From JBPRGG01 sp051418075 (GTDB lineage: Bacteria; Bacteroidota; Bacteroidia; Cytophagales; Cyclobacteriaceae), in contig JBPRGG010000052.1 of the NCBI GenBank assembly GCA_051418075.1, positions 62,001 to 126,000 on the forward strand: DNA of 64,000 nt, written 5' to 3'. A model generated the notes under the pieces. The model was not told the DNA's origin. It made no database searches and saw nothing but the letters and a program-made list of their open reading frames with translations. Below are positions 51,838-61,057 of the stretch, piece after piece. The position numbers were made by a program, and so were the translations under genes. The number at the start of each line of letters is the position of its first letter. Position 1 is the stretch's first letter.

Positions 51838-53220
51838 ATGGCTATGAAAGAATTAGATACAAAACAACTATTCGAAAAGTATAACAAGCCGGCACCACGC
51901 TATACCAGTTATCCAGCCAGTAAATATTGGGATAATAAATCCCCGGATGCCAAAAAATGGCTTAAGACCGTTAGAAAGAATTTTGAAAAATTCAATCAGG
52001 AAGGAGGTATAGGTCTGTATGTTCATATGCCTTTTTGTGAGAGTTTGTGTACATTTTGTGGATTTGAAAAGCGGATCACCACCAATCATTTCGTGGAGGA
52101 AATTTATGTAGATGCCCTTATCAAGCATTGGCAGATCTATTTGGACAACCTTTCGGAAAAACCTAAAGTCAAAATGCTTCACATGGGTGGTGGGACACCT
52201 ACCTTTTTTGCCCCGGAGAATTTAAAGAAATTATATACCAGCATCATATCTACCATTGATGTACCGGAAGAACATGAATATATATTTGAAGGACATCCCA
52301 ATAGCACCGAACTGGAGCATTTACAGGTGCTTTATGATCTTGGATTTCGAAAAGTAAGCTATGGGATTCAGGATTTTAACCCACAGGTACAAAAGTCGAT
52401 CAATCGGGTACAGGAATTTGATAAAGTCCAGGAAGTAGTGGAAAACTCCCGTAAAGTAGGCTATAATACGGTGAAGTTTGATCTTATCTATGGTTTGCCT
52501 TATCAAAACGCTAACACAATTAAAGAAACTATCGAAAAGGTAGGACAAATAATGCCTGAACAAATAGCTTTTTACAGCTATATTCATGTGCCCTGGGAAA
52601 GACCTAGCCAAAATAGCTTCAAAGAAAATTCATTGCCCCAGGGTCTTAAGAAACGAAGCCTGTTTGAAGTTGGAAAAGAGGAATTGCAAAAGCTGGGTTA
52701 TGAACAGGTAGGCATGGATCATTTTGCTTTAAAGTCAAATTCGCTTTATCAGGCTTATAAAAATAAGCAATTGAAAAGAAACCTGACCGGATATTCTCAC
52801 CTGGATGTTGAAATGCTGTTGGGTATAGGAGCTATTGCATTAAGTGATGGAGGCTGCGCTTATGCTCAAAATACAGTAAGTGTTGAAGACTATCATGACA
52901 AGGTGTTTAGCGGGAATTTGCCATTGGCTAAAACCCATTTTCTGAACAAAGAGGATTGTTTGCTTAAAAACTTTATCCAGGATATCATGTGCAAAGAAGA
53001 GGCCAAATGGAGCCAGGAACTGTTTGACAGCTTAAATCCTGAGGCTAAGTATGAAGTAATCGAAATTCAAAAAGACGGATTGATCGATGTATCCAATAAA
53101 GGTTTTATAGTTACGGATAAAGGAAAACCTTTTGTGCGGTCTATCAGCCTTATTTTTGATGCCAGGTATCATAAAAAGCCTCATAGTAAAAAAGAAGTTA
53201 TGTTCAGTAGTACTATATAA
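51838..53220 (+). CDS. hemN: Oxygen-independent coproporphyrinogen III oxidase HemN
   Basis: Radical-SAM enzyme of about 460 residues that decarboxylates coproporphyrinogen III to protoporphyrinogen IX when oxygen is low. The N-terminal PAPRYTSYPASKYW and MPFCESLCTFCGF (Cys67, Cys71, Cys74 for the 4Fe-4S cluster) mark true HemN instead of the HemW-type haem chaperone. MLHMGGGTPTFF is the SAM-contacting glycine motif, and YIHVPWERPSQ and a HemN C-terminal domain follow. I chose the ATG at 51838; a TTG at 51814 and ATG at 51844 are alternatives. It stands alone behind the FNR-like palindrome. Confidence 0.94.
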   Translation: MAMKELDTKQLFEKYNKPAPRYTSYPASKYWDNKSPDAKKWLKTVRKNFEKFNQEGGIGLYVHMPFCESLCTFCGFEKRITTNHFVEEIYVDALIKHWQIYLDNLSEKPKVKMLHMGGGTPTFFAPENLKKLYTSIISTIDVPEEHEYIFEGHPNSTELEHLQVLYDLGFRKVSYGIQDFNPQVQKSINRVQEFDKVQEVVENSRKVGYNTVKFDLIYGLPYQNANTIKETIEKVGQIMPEQIAFYSYIHVPWERPSQNSFKENSLPQGLKKRSLFEVGKEELQKLGYEQVGMDHFALKSNSLYQAYKNKQLKRNLTGYSHLDVEMLLGIGAIALSDGGCAYAQNTVSVEDYHDKVFSGNLPLAKTHFLNKEDCLLKNFIQDIMCKEEAKWSQELFDSLNPEAKYEVIEIQKDGLIDVSNKGFIVTDKGKPFVRSISLIFDARYHKKPHSKKEVMFSSTI

Positions 53221-53251
53221 AGAGTGCTCCCTCTAAATAAGAAGGAATCAG

Positions 53252-53292
53252 GGCTTTTTCTAAAAACAGGAAGAGCCTTTATTTTTTCTTAA
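53252..53292 (+). terminator. Terminator of hemN (overlaps the convergent gene's end)
   Basis: GGCTTTTTC pairs with GGAAGAGCC (with G-U pairs) around a short A-rich loop and is followed by a T-rich run. It overlaps the stop codon of the minus-strand gene that ends at 53279. Confidence 0.5.
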
Positions 53293-53917
53293 AGTCTCCC
53301 CGCTTAATTGATCTGATAAATTCGCCCCAGGCAAAAGGATTCAACAAAGGATTAGAACGGGGGCCATACCGGGTTTCCCTCAATTCCTGCTGTTGCTGCA
53401 TATAATTGCGGAAATTCATGCTTCCATTCATTGGCATGGCTTTGAACATTCGGGCCAGGGTGGCCTCATCCAGGTTTTTCCTCATATTTTGGTCCTGTTC
53501 CGGCAATTTCATGGCCAGAATGGCTTCTTTAAAAAGCGCTTCAGTAGGATATGGCAATATTTCCACTTCGGGCAGATAGGTAGTGTCTTCCATTAATTCA
53601 ATGATGGCTGTGAAGTTATCTCCGTGATTGTCAGGTATAATATAATGTTGTTTCTGATAACCTACAGCACTGATCACAACACTGTCATATACCAATACTG
53701 GCATAGAAAAATATCCATACTGATTGGAGGTAGTTCCACGACCTGCTTTGGGTACATAGATATGAACACCCGGGACCCCTGTGGTACTGTCACTGCCTAT
53801 TACCACTCCTGAAAACTGAATAACGCGGTTTTCGCCTTGCCCAAATAATTGGGTAACAGGCAATAAGAGCAATAAAGGAAGGATAAGTATCCAAATATTT
53901 TTGGTACAACTACGCAC
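53279..53917 (-). CDS. Carboxypeptidase-regulatory-like domain exported protein
   Basis: Exported protein of 212 residues with a signal peptide (WILILPLLLLLPVTQLFGQ). Residues about 35-110 form a carboxypeptidase D regulatory-like (transthyretin-type) domain: GVVIGSDSTTGVPGVHIYVP, GTTSNQYGYFSMPVLVYDSVVI-type strand pattern. These domains usually precede TonB receptors, but no barrel follows here. The remaining residues are charged and helical (MKLPEQDQNMRKNLDE, MQQQQELRETRYGPRSNP) and end in lysines. Bacteroidota have many free-standing copies; function unknown. Converges with hemN. Confidence 0.82.
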   Translation of the reverse strand: MRSCTKNIWILILPLLLLLPVTQLFGQGENRVIQFSGVVIGSDSTTGVPGVHIYVPKAGRGTTSNQYGYFSMPVLVYDSVVISAVGYQKQHYIIPDNHGDNFTAIIELMEDTTYLPEVEILPYPTEALFKEAILAMKLPEQDQNMRKNLDEATLARMFKAMPMNGSMNFRNYMQQQQELRETRYGPRSNPLLNPFAWGEFIRSIKRGDFKKK

Positions 53918-54080
53918 GCTTAGTTCAATTTGATATTAATGATAATGAATCTGAAAGATATTGGCAACCTTTTCTGATTTTGATCTATTTTTTCAAACGA
54001 AAAAAAAATAATTATGTTAACCAAAACATTTTTTCTTAAACAAAAATTAAGCCTAATATAGTTTCACCAAATCGATTTGT

Positions 54081-54479
54081 ATGAGATTAAAAAATTTTAG
54101 TTTAAGTTACGGCAGTCAGATTTTCAAAGCATTTTCAGATGAATCCCGGGTAAGGATACTTTATTTGCTCTATCAAAACAGGCAAATGTGTATTTCTGAC
54201 CTGGAGCAAATTCTGGATTTTACCCAGTCTAAAACTTCCAGACATCTGATTTATTTGAAAAACTCTAAAATTGTAAGTTCTAAGAAACTTAACAATTGGG
54301 TATTTTATTATATCATTGATGAAGTGTATGATATCATCAGTCAGATGTTTAAATATCTAAACAAGGATGTTACCCTGCAAAAAGATCAGGAAACTTTTGA
54401 GGTTTTATATTCTAACAGGGAATTGGCCGTTTATCAGGTAGATAACCAAAAGTATTTTGAGTGGGAGCCAAAAGATTAA
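54081..54479 (+). CDS. ArsR-family winged-helix transcriptional regulator
   Basis: DNA-binding protein of 132 residues. The ArsR fold is clear: IFKAFSDESRVRILYLLYQN, then MCISDLEQILDFTQSKTSRHL (recognition helix) and LIYLKNSKIVSSKKLNNWVFYY (wing). No CxC metal pair is seen in the recognition helix, so it is probably not an arsenic or heavy-metal sensor. An extra C-terminal tail (about 100-132) is present. Its 3' end overlaps the following phosphatase gene by 19 bases, so it may regulate that gene or its own operon. The effector is unknown. Confidence 0.9.
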   Translation: MRLKNFSLSYGSQIFKAFSDESRVRILYLLYQNRQMCISDLEQILDFTQSKTSRHLIYLKNSKIVSSKKLNNWVFYYIIDEVYDIISQMFKYLNKDVTLQKDQETFEVLYSNRELAVYQVDNQKYFEWEPKD

Positions 54480-55180
54480 AAACGAACCATCAATATAGAG
54501 ATATTTTTTTTGATTTAGATCATACCCTTTGGGATTTTGATAAGAATTCTGCTGAGGTACTGACTGAGCTTTTTGCTCATTACCGGCTGGAGGAATGTTG
54601 TGTTTCGCTGGAACAATTCATCAGTAAGTTCCATGAAATTAATCGAAAGTTGTGGCGCCTGCATGAACAGGCATTGATTGATAAAGAAAGTATTCGGGAT
54701 TCCAGGTTCAGGATCATTTTTTCCGAACTTAATTTGCCAGAATCGTCACTTCCACCGGATATTGGGGAAAGCTACCTGAAATTGTGTCCGGTGAAGGAAA
54801 ATGTGATCCCCTATTCCCACCAGGTTCTGGACTATCTGAAAAAAAAACAGTATAAGCTACATATCATTACCAATGGATTTGAAGATGTACAGCATTTGAA
54901 ATTAAAAAGCGCCTGCCTGGATCATTATTTCGACCAGATTATTACTGCAGAAAGTTGTGGATACAAAAAACCCCATGCCTCTATATTTCAACATGCCTTG
55001 CAGGTTTCAGGATCGGGGTTGACCCAAAGCCTGATGATTGGGGATAATCCTGAATCAGATATTGCTGGAGCAATTAATTTTAATATGGATTGCATTTATT
55101 ATAATCCTTTGGGAACAAGTCACAATTATAAAGTCACTTTTGAAATTTCCTGCCTGAGCGAATTGATGAAAATATTGTAA
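54461..55180 (+). CDS. YjjG-family noncanonical pyrimidine nucleotidase (HAD superfamily)
   Basis: Cytoplasmic HAD phosphatase of 239 residues. Motif I is IFFDLDHTLWDFDKNS (nucleophile Asp and second Asp), motif II HIITNGFEDVQHLKL, motif III Lys in SCGYKKPHASIFQHAL and motif IV MIGDNPESDIAGAINF. DLDHTLWDF and the cap-domain pattern are typical of YjjG, which removes phosphate from pyrimidine monophosphates, including damaged ones. The GTG at 54461 lies inside the ArsR gene; no ATG is closer to the family start. Overlap implies coupling to the regulator, an uncommon pairing. Confidence 0.88.
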   Translation: MGAKRLKTNHQYRDIFFDLDHTLWDFDKNSAEVLTELFAHYRLEECCVSLEQFISKFHEINRKLWRLHEQALIDKESIRDSRFRIIFSELNLPESSLPPDIGESYLKLCPVKENVIPYSHQVLDYLKKKQYKLHIITNGFEDVQHLKLKSACLDHYFDQIITAESCGYKKPHASIFQHALQVSGSGLTQSLMIGDNPESDIAGAINFNMDCIYYNPLGTSHNYKVTFEISCLSELMKIL

Positions 55181-55311
55181 TTTTTTAAATCAAGAAGCCT
55201 TCCCGATTGTTATTTACTATATTTGGAAATAAGCCTGTTAGAAATTTTTCAATTATTTACAATCAGTTAATTTTGCCATTCATTATTGTTTAAATAAAAA
55301 TTACATCTATT

Positions 55312-56943
55312 ATGTCAAACGGATTTTTTCAAGTACCAGTACCGATAAACGAACCCGTATTAAGTTATGCACCAGGATCCATTGAAAGAGTTGTATTAAA
55401 AGAAGCCATAGAGTTGGCCCGTTCCAGGCAGGAGGATATTCCTATGTATATTGGGGGAGATGCTGTAAGGACGGATCATAAAATTTCTATTCATCCACCC
55501 CATGATATTCAGCATACCCTTGGTCACTATCATAAAGGCGACAAGTCACATGTGGAACAGGCTGTGAATGCGGCCATGGGAGCCAAGCCTGGTTGGGAAC
55601 AAATGAGTTGGGAACATAGGGCCAGCATTTTCCTGAAAGCAGCAGAATTAATTTCCGGACCTTACCGGGCCCACATTAATGCAGCTACAATGCTTTGCCA
55701 GTCAAAGAATGTGTTACAGGCAGAAATTGATTCGGCTTGCGAACTGATCGATTTTCTCCGGTTCAATGTACATTTCATGAGCCAGATCTATCAACAGCAG
55801 CCTATGTCCTCTCCCGGGATCTGGAATCGAACCGAACATCGACCTTTGGAAGGTTTCATTTTTGCCCTGACGCCTTTTAATTTTACCGCCATTTCTGGTA
55901 ACTTGCCCACAGCCCCGGCCATGATGGGCAATACAGTAGTTTGGAAGCCAGCCAATACCCAAATATATGCAGCCAGACTGATTATGGAGATCCTGATGGA
56001 GGCTGGTTTACCTGATGGAGTTATTAATTTAATTTATACCGATGGGCCTTCTGCCGGTGAGGTGGTCTTTAATCATCCTGATTTTGCCGGTATTCATTTT
56101 ACAGGCAGCACCAAAGTTTTTCAGGAAGTCTGGAAAACTGTAGGCAATAATATCCCAAAATACCGCAGTTATCCCCGCCTGGTGGGAGAAACCGGCGGTA
56201 AGGACTATATCATCGCGCATCATAGTGCCGATGTAAAAGCATTAGCTACTGCAATCAGCCGGGGCGCTTTCGAATATCAGGGACAGAAATGTTCTGCGGC
56301 ATCCAGGGCCTATATTCCTTCAAATCTTTGGGATGAACTTAAGACTCTCGTTTTAGATGATCTGGCCAGTTTTAAAATGGGCGGAGTGGAAGATTTTTCT
56401 AATTTTATTAATGCTGTGATTGATGAGAAATCATTTGATAAGATAGCCGGATATATTGACGCAGCCAAAAAGAATGATATGGCAGAGATCATAGCTGGCG
56501 GTAACTATGAAAAATCTAAAGGTTATTTTGTGGAACCAACTATCATTTTAACTAAAGACCCATTATACGTTTCCATGTGTGAAGAGATCTTTGGACCGGT
56601 TTTGACCATTTATATTTACCAACCCAATCGATTTGAAGAGGCGCTTGAATTGCTGGATAGCACTTCACCTTATGCCCTCACCGGTGCTTTGTTTGCCCAG
56701 GATCGTCATGCCATAGACCTGGCTTCTGACAAATTAAAAAATTCAGCCGGAAATTTCTATATCAATGATAAACCTACCGGAGCTGTAGTAGGTCAGCAGC
56801 CTTTTGGCGGGGCCAGAGCTTCTGGTACCAATGATAAGGCCGGTTCTATGGTAAATCTGCTAAGATGGGTCTCTCCCCGAACCATAAAAGAAACATTCGT
56901 GCCACCGATCAATTTCCGGTATCCTTTTATGGATGAAGCATAA
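55312..56943 (+). CDS. pruA: L-glutamate gamma-semialdehyde (pyrroline-5-carboxylate) dehydrogenase
   Basis: Oxidises glutamate semialdehyde, from proline breakdown, to glutamate with NAD. The aldehyde dehydrogenase of 543 residues shows the N-terminal PINEPVLSYAPGSIER of the P5C branch, NAD fold FTGSTKVFQEVWKTVG, general base Glu in YPRLVGETGGKDYIIAH, catalytic Cys in YQGQKCSAASRAYIP, CEEIFGPVLTIYIY and the C-terminal FGGARASGTNDKAGS. No proline dehydrogenase (PutA/PRODH) gene is adjacent, so the two steps are split, as in most Bacteroidota. Single gene with a strong terminator downstream. Confidence 0.96.
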   Translation: MSNGFFQVPVPINEPVLSYAPGSIERVVLKEAIELARSRQEDIPMYIGGDAVRTDHKISIHPPHDIQHTLGHYHKGDKSHVEQAVNAAMGAKPGWEQMSWEHRASIFLKAAELISGPYRAHINAATMLCQSKNVLQAEIDSACELIDFLRFNVHFMSQIYQQQPMSSPGIWNRTEHRPLEGFIFALTPFNFTAISGNLPTAPAMMGNTVVWKPANTQIYAARLIMEILMEAGLPDGVINLIYTDGPSAGEVVFNHPDFAGIHFTGSTKVFQEVWKTVGNNIPKYRSYPRLVGETGGKDYIIAHHSADVKALATAISRGAFEYQGQKCSAASRAYIPSNLWDELKTLVLDDLASFKMGGVEDFSNFINAVIDEKSFDKIAGYIDAAKKNDMAEIIAGGNYEKSKGYFVEPTIILTKDPLYVSMCEEIFGPVLTIYIYQPNRFEEALELLDSTSPYALTGALFAQDRHAIDLASDKLKNSAGNFYINDKPTGAVVGQQPFGGARASGTNDKAGSMVNLLRWVSPRTIKETFVPPINFRYPFMDEA

Positions 56944-56964
56944 AATTAAATAATGTTCCACAAT

Positions 56965-56997
56965 GGGCTAAAGGTGACTGCTTTTAGCCCTTTTTTT
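56965..56997 (+). terminator. Terminator of pruA
   Basis: GGGCTAAA pairs with TTTAGCCC (G-rich stem, loop of ten) and is followed by seven Ts. Confidence 0.88.
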
Positions 56998-57079
56998 ATT
57001 TCTGGTGTAAGCCTTCCAAAATCATAAGGTGTTTTCTCCCCACTTTTTTAAAAATACAGAGAATGATTATTACGTTAAC

Positions 57080-57116
57080 AAAATGAAAATTATTTTTCCC
57101 GAAATATTTTCATTTT
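57080..57116 (+). promoter_or_regulatory. 11-base inverted repeat before the beta-galactosidase gene
   Basis: AAAATGAAAAT (57080-57090) and ATTTTCATTTT (57106-57116) are perfect complements separated by 15 bases, about 70 bases before the gene start. A possible operator for sugar control; the sequence is simple and AT-rich, so chance is not excluded. Confidence 0.35.
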
Positions 57117-57182
57117 ATTAAATTATCCATAAACTTTACAAAATAAGCGTAAGAAATACATTTAAACCTTAAGTTGAGTTTC

Positions 57183-60100
57183 ATGAAATTATATACCGTA
57201 TTATTCGCTGTGTTTAGTGGTATCCTGATGGCTGCGGCCCAGGATTTACCAGAATGGCAAAATCCCCAGGTTTTTCAAATAAACCAGGTGGCTCCACATA
57301 CCCCTTTAACTCCCTTTACCTCTTTGAAAAAGGCACTGGAAAATAAAAGGGAAGAAAGTGAATACTTTTTTAGCCTTAATGGTGAATGGTACTTTAAATG
57401 GGTTCCGCAGCCAAAAGAGGCTCCCTCAGATTTTCATAAAAACAACTTTGATCTGGCAGGATGGGATCAAATAAAGGTTCCTTCAAACTGGCAAATGGAA
57501 GGCTATGGACATCCCAAATTTCGGAACATTGCCCTTACTTTTCCCGGCAATCCTCCTTATGTGCCTGATTACTATAATCCGGTAGGATCTTACAAAAGAA
57601 CTTTTTCATTACCTGAATCATGGAATAGAAGGCAGGTGTTTTTGCACTTTGAAGGAGTCAAATCTGCTTCCTATGTTTGGATCAATGGTAAAATGGTAGG
57701 TTATAACCAGGGAGGGATGGAACCAGCGGAATATGATGTCACTAATTTCCTGAAAAAGGGTGAAAACCAAATAGCTGTGCAGGTATATAGATACTCTGAC
57801 GGAACCTACCTAGAAAATCAGGACATGTGGCGGCTATCCGGAATTTACCGGAATATTTATCTTTTCGCTGCTCCAATCGTTCATATGCGTGATTATTTTG
57901 TAGTAACTGATCTGGATGAAAATTATAAAGATGCAGTATTAAAGGTTGAAACTGAGTTGATAAATTATGATTCAAAAGATCAGGAGGGCTACCAGCTTCG
58001 TTTGAACCTGATGGATCAAAATGGTAAAAAAGTTTTGCCTAAGCCCATGATTGAACCCAATATCAACCTGAATGGTAACCAATCCAAGCTGGTCCAGTTG
58101 GAAGCTGCAATTGCTGACCCTTTGAAATGGTCAGCTGAAAAACCTGATCTTTATACCCTTACCTTTGAATTGTTGGACCAACAAAATCAAGTGATTGAAG
58201 CTTATAGCCATCAAGTTGGATTTCGTGAAGTTGAAGTAAAGGACCGGGCGGTGCTGATCAATGGCGTTCCGGTGAAATTTAACGGAGTAAATAGTCATAT
58301 TCATCATCCGGAGACCGGAAAGACTATGGATAGAGAAACGATCATCAAAGATTTCACCTTGATGAAGCAATTTAACATCAATTGTGTCCGTACATCCCAC
58401 TATCCCCCTGATATTGAATACCTGCAGCTGGCCAATGAATTTGGTTTGTATGTTTTTGATGAAGCAGGAACCGAATGTCATTCCAATATCTGGTTATCCG
58501 GAGAGCCTCTTTGGCGGGAGGCCTTTATTGATCGTGGTGTAAAAATGGTAAAAAGAGATCGTAATTTTCCATCTGTAGTAATTTGGAGCGCTGGTAATGA
58601 AGCAGGTGTAGGACAAAGCCTGGCAGATCTTATTGAAGAAGGCAAAAAAATTGATCCCAGCCGTCCAGCCTGGATGTATGGGGGAAATACTTTTTCTATT
58701 CCATTTGAAGATATTGTGGGGCCACGCTACTGGACACCCCTTATGCTTAAAAAATTAGCTCAGGTGCCTGCTGAGCAAGATCCGCGGCCTTCCTATATGG
58801 ATGAATACCTCTCTGCTGCCGGCAATGGTCTGGGAGGGTTGGATGAATACTGGGACCTGATCTTTCAGTATCCCCGTTTAACCGGCGGAGCTATCTGGGA
58901 TTGGGTTAGCCCTTCCATTAAGGTACCGCTGAGGGTGCTGAATGATCGTTCAGGTGATCAGCATCAGGCGGTGATTATGGGCAGAGCTAAACTGGTGGAT
59001 GGCAAAGCCGGTAAAGGATTATTGCTGGAAGGTCATGATCAGTGGGTAGAGTTGTACCAGGATGATGATTTGGATATTACTGATGAGATTACCCTGGATA
59101 TGTGGGTGAAGCCGCAGGGTTTCTATCAAACTAACCCCTTTATTACCAAGGGCAATCACCAGTTTGGTATTGTGCAGGAACAATCGGATTCAGTTGAATT
59201 CTTTATTTTTGACCAGGAGCGTATCACCGCCAGGGCCAAGGTACCCTCAGACTGGAACAACCAGTGGCACCATTTAGTAGCCTCTTACGATGGGGAGGTT
59301 TTGAAATTTTATATTGATCAGCAGTTGGTGGCGCATACAGCTCATCAGGGAAGGATCCACCATGCTGATTTTCCTCTGAATATCGGAAGAAATGCTGAAT
59401 TACATGATAGTGAACATCCTGGATTACTGGCCACTGCAATTATTGACGAGGTAAAAATATATGACCAGGCCTTTACACCTGAACAACTTAATACAGCCGG
59501 AAATGCATTAGTGCTTTATCTTGATTTTGAACAGGAGCAGGAACAAGGGACGTTTTATACTACCGGTTTGGATGGACGTACTTATGGTACCATTTGGGCC
59601 GACCGTACCGCACAACCTGAAATGTGGCAGATCAAAAAATCAGCTCAACCGGTGAAAATAGAAGCAGTAGACCTATTAGAAGGTAAAATCAAGTTGTCTA
59701 ACCGGCATGCTTTTACCAACTTGAATGAGTTAAAATCTGAGTGGCTTATAAAAACCAATGGCAAGGTTGTAAATTCCGGAACATTTGTGGCAGATGTTGA
59801 TCCATGGCAGCAAAAGGAAATAATGATTCCCATTGATCGGTCCAGCCTGAATGATCAGCATGACCATTGGCTGGAAGTACGATTTCTGCTGCCGGAAGAT
59901 CAGGTTTGGGCCAGTCAGGGCCATGAAATTGCCTGGGAGCAGTTTTTGTTGACTAAAAAAAGACCATCAGACGATCTGTATATCCCCACTGATATAGAGG
60001 AAGCAATGACTTACCAGGAAAATGACCAGGTAATAGAGGTCTCAGGTAAAGATTTTAGTTACCAGATTGATAAAACCAGAGGGAGTTTGGGTTCTATTGT

Positions 60101-60962
60101 TTTTAAAGGAAAAGAAATAATAAAAACTGGCCCCAGGTTCAATGTCTGGCGGGCTCCTTTGGCTAATGATTTTGATCAATGGAGTGGCTGGCACTTTAAA
60201 AACAGCTTAAGAACTCCAGGATACGGATTTAACCGTGAGAATCACTGGCGTACCTATGGACTGAATAATCTTGAATTGGAAGTGGCTGAGGTTCAGGTGG
60301 TCAATGCTTCACAAGATCTGGTAGAGGTTAGCGTGAAAACCTATGAATCAGGTCCGATACATTTAGAAGAAACCCCGGAACGATATACTTCATTTGAAAA
60401 TTTATATAATTACAAGTTTTATCGGGATGGGCAGATTGTGTTGGATCATACCATTATACCTCATGATGATATGCCGGATTGGTTGCCTAAATTGGGGTTA
60501 CAATTAACTATGCCTAAAGAGTTTAACCAGATGAAATGGTATGGGAGAGGACCTTATGAAACGTATCCTGATCGCAAAACCGGGGCTAAAGTGGATTTTT
60601 ATGAAGGTGATGTAGAAGATCAGTATGTTCCATACCTCATTCCTCAGGATCATGGCAATAAAACAGACGTGCGTTGGGCCTGCCTGACCAACCAGGAAGG
60701 AATAGGCTTGTTACTATCGGGTTCAAAATTATTTAACCTGGCGGTGCATCAATTTAGTACAGAAAATCTTTCCCGGTCACGTTATCCCTTTCAACTGAAA
60801 CAGGTTGATTATTATACAGTTAATATCGACCAGGAAGTTTCCGGAGTGGGAGATACTTCACGTTCTGTGTTAACCCAATACCAGGTGAAGCCGTCCGTTT
60901 ATAATTATCAAATCCGGCTTAAGCCCTATCAGGCTGATGGTACCAATATCCCAAGTTTTTAA
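57183..60962 (+). CDS. Secreted GH2 beta-galactosidase with LamG insert
   Basis: Glycoside hydrolase family 2 enzyme of about 1259 residues with a Sec signal (AVFSGILMAAAQD), so periplasmic or surface-located. Order: N-terminal jelly-roll (about 55-215; SNWQMEGYGHPKFRNIA), Ig-like domain, TIM barrel with the acid/base Glu473 in VIWSAGNEAGVGQ and nucleophile Glu541 in RPSYMDEYLSAAGNG, then a LamG/concanavalin-like jelly-roll inserted at about 600-785 (VELYQDD, DMWVKPQGF, HHLVASYDGEVLKFYID). The LacZ small-chain domains (about 960-1259; KTGPRFNVWRAPLAND and PQDHGNKTDVRW) close the protein. I chose the ATG at 57183; a TTG at 57174 is in frame. The substrate may be a galactan or galactoside in the environment; no transport genes are nearby. 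Confidence 0.93.
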   Translation: MKLYTVLFAVFSGILMAAAQDLPEWQNPQVFQINQVAPHTPLTPFTSLKKALENKREESEYFFSLNGEWYFKWVPQPKEAPSDFHKNNFDLAGWDQIKVPSNWQMEGYGHPKFRNIALTFPGNPPYVPDYYNPVGSYKRTFSLPESWNRRQVFLHFEGVKSASYVWINGKMVGYNQGGMEPAEYDVTNFLKKGENQIAVQVYRYSDGTYLENQDMWRLSGIYRNIYLFAAPIVHMRDYFVVTDLDENYKDAVLKVETELINYDSKDQEGYQLRLNLMDQNGKKVLPKPMIEPNINLNGNQSKLVQLEAAIADPLKWSAEKPDLYTLTFELLDQQNQVIEAYSHQVGFREVEVKDRAVLINGVPVKFNGVNSHIHHPETGKTMDRETIIKDFTLMKQFNINCVRTSHYPPDIEYLQLANEFGLYVFDEAGTECHSNIWLSGEPLWREAFIDRGVKMVKRDRNFPSVVIWSAGNEAGVGQSLADLIEEGKKIDPSRPAWMYGGNTFSIPFEDIVGPRYWTPLMLKKLAQVPAEQDPRPSYMDEYLSAAGNGLGGLDEYWDLIFQYPRLTGGAIWDWVSPSIKVPLRVLNDRSGDQHQAVIMGRAKLVDGKAGKGLLLEGHDQWVELYQDDDLDITDEITLDMWVKPQGFYQTNPFITKGNHQFGIVQEQSDSVEFFIFDQERITARAKVPSDWNNQWHHLVASYDGEVLKFYIDQQLVAHTAHQGRIHHADFPLNIGRNAELHDSEHPGLLATAIIDEVKIYDQAFTPEQLNTAGNALVLYLDFEQEQEQGTFYTTGLDGRTYGTIWADRTAQPEMWQIKKSAQPVKIEAVDLLEGKIKLSNRHAFTNLNELKSEWLIKTNGKVVNSGTFVADVDPWQQKEIMIPIDRSSLNDQHDHWLEVRFLLPEDQVWASQGHEIAWEQFLLTKKRPSDDLYIPTDIEEAMTYQENDQVIEVSGKDFSYQIDKTRGSLGSIVFKGKEIIKTGPRFNVWRAPLANDFDQWSGWHFKNSLRTPGYGFNRENHWRTYGLNNLELEVAEVQVVNASQDLVEVSVKTYESGPIHLEETPERYTSFENLYNYKFYRDGQIVLDHTIIPHDDMPDWLPKLGLQLTMPKEFNQMKWYGRGPYETYPDRKTGAKVDFYEGDVEDQYVPYLIPQDHGNKTDVRWACLTNQEGIGLLLSGSKLFNLAVHQFSTENLSRSRYPFQLKQVDYYTVNIDQEVSGVGDTSRSVLTQYQVKPSVYNYQIRLKPYQADGTNIPSF

Positions 60963-60983
60963 AAACTTGACATACATACGTTT

Positions 60984-61028
60984 ATAAAAGGAGAATGAAG
61001 GTAAGCCTGTTACCGCATTCTTCTTTTA
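60984..61028 (+). terminator. Likely terminator of the beta-galactosidase gene
   Basis: A long imperfect hairpin: AAAAG, AGAATG and GGTAA pair with TTACC, CATTCT and CTTTT. The T-tail is short (TTTTATA). It may serve both convergent genes. Confidence 0.6.
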
Positions 61029-61057
61029 TATAAAACAATCCAGAAAGCTTTTTAAAG

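Noticed and set aside
57174..57182. TTG start for the beta-galactosidase
   Set aside because: The ATG nine bases later gives a clean signal peptide.
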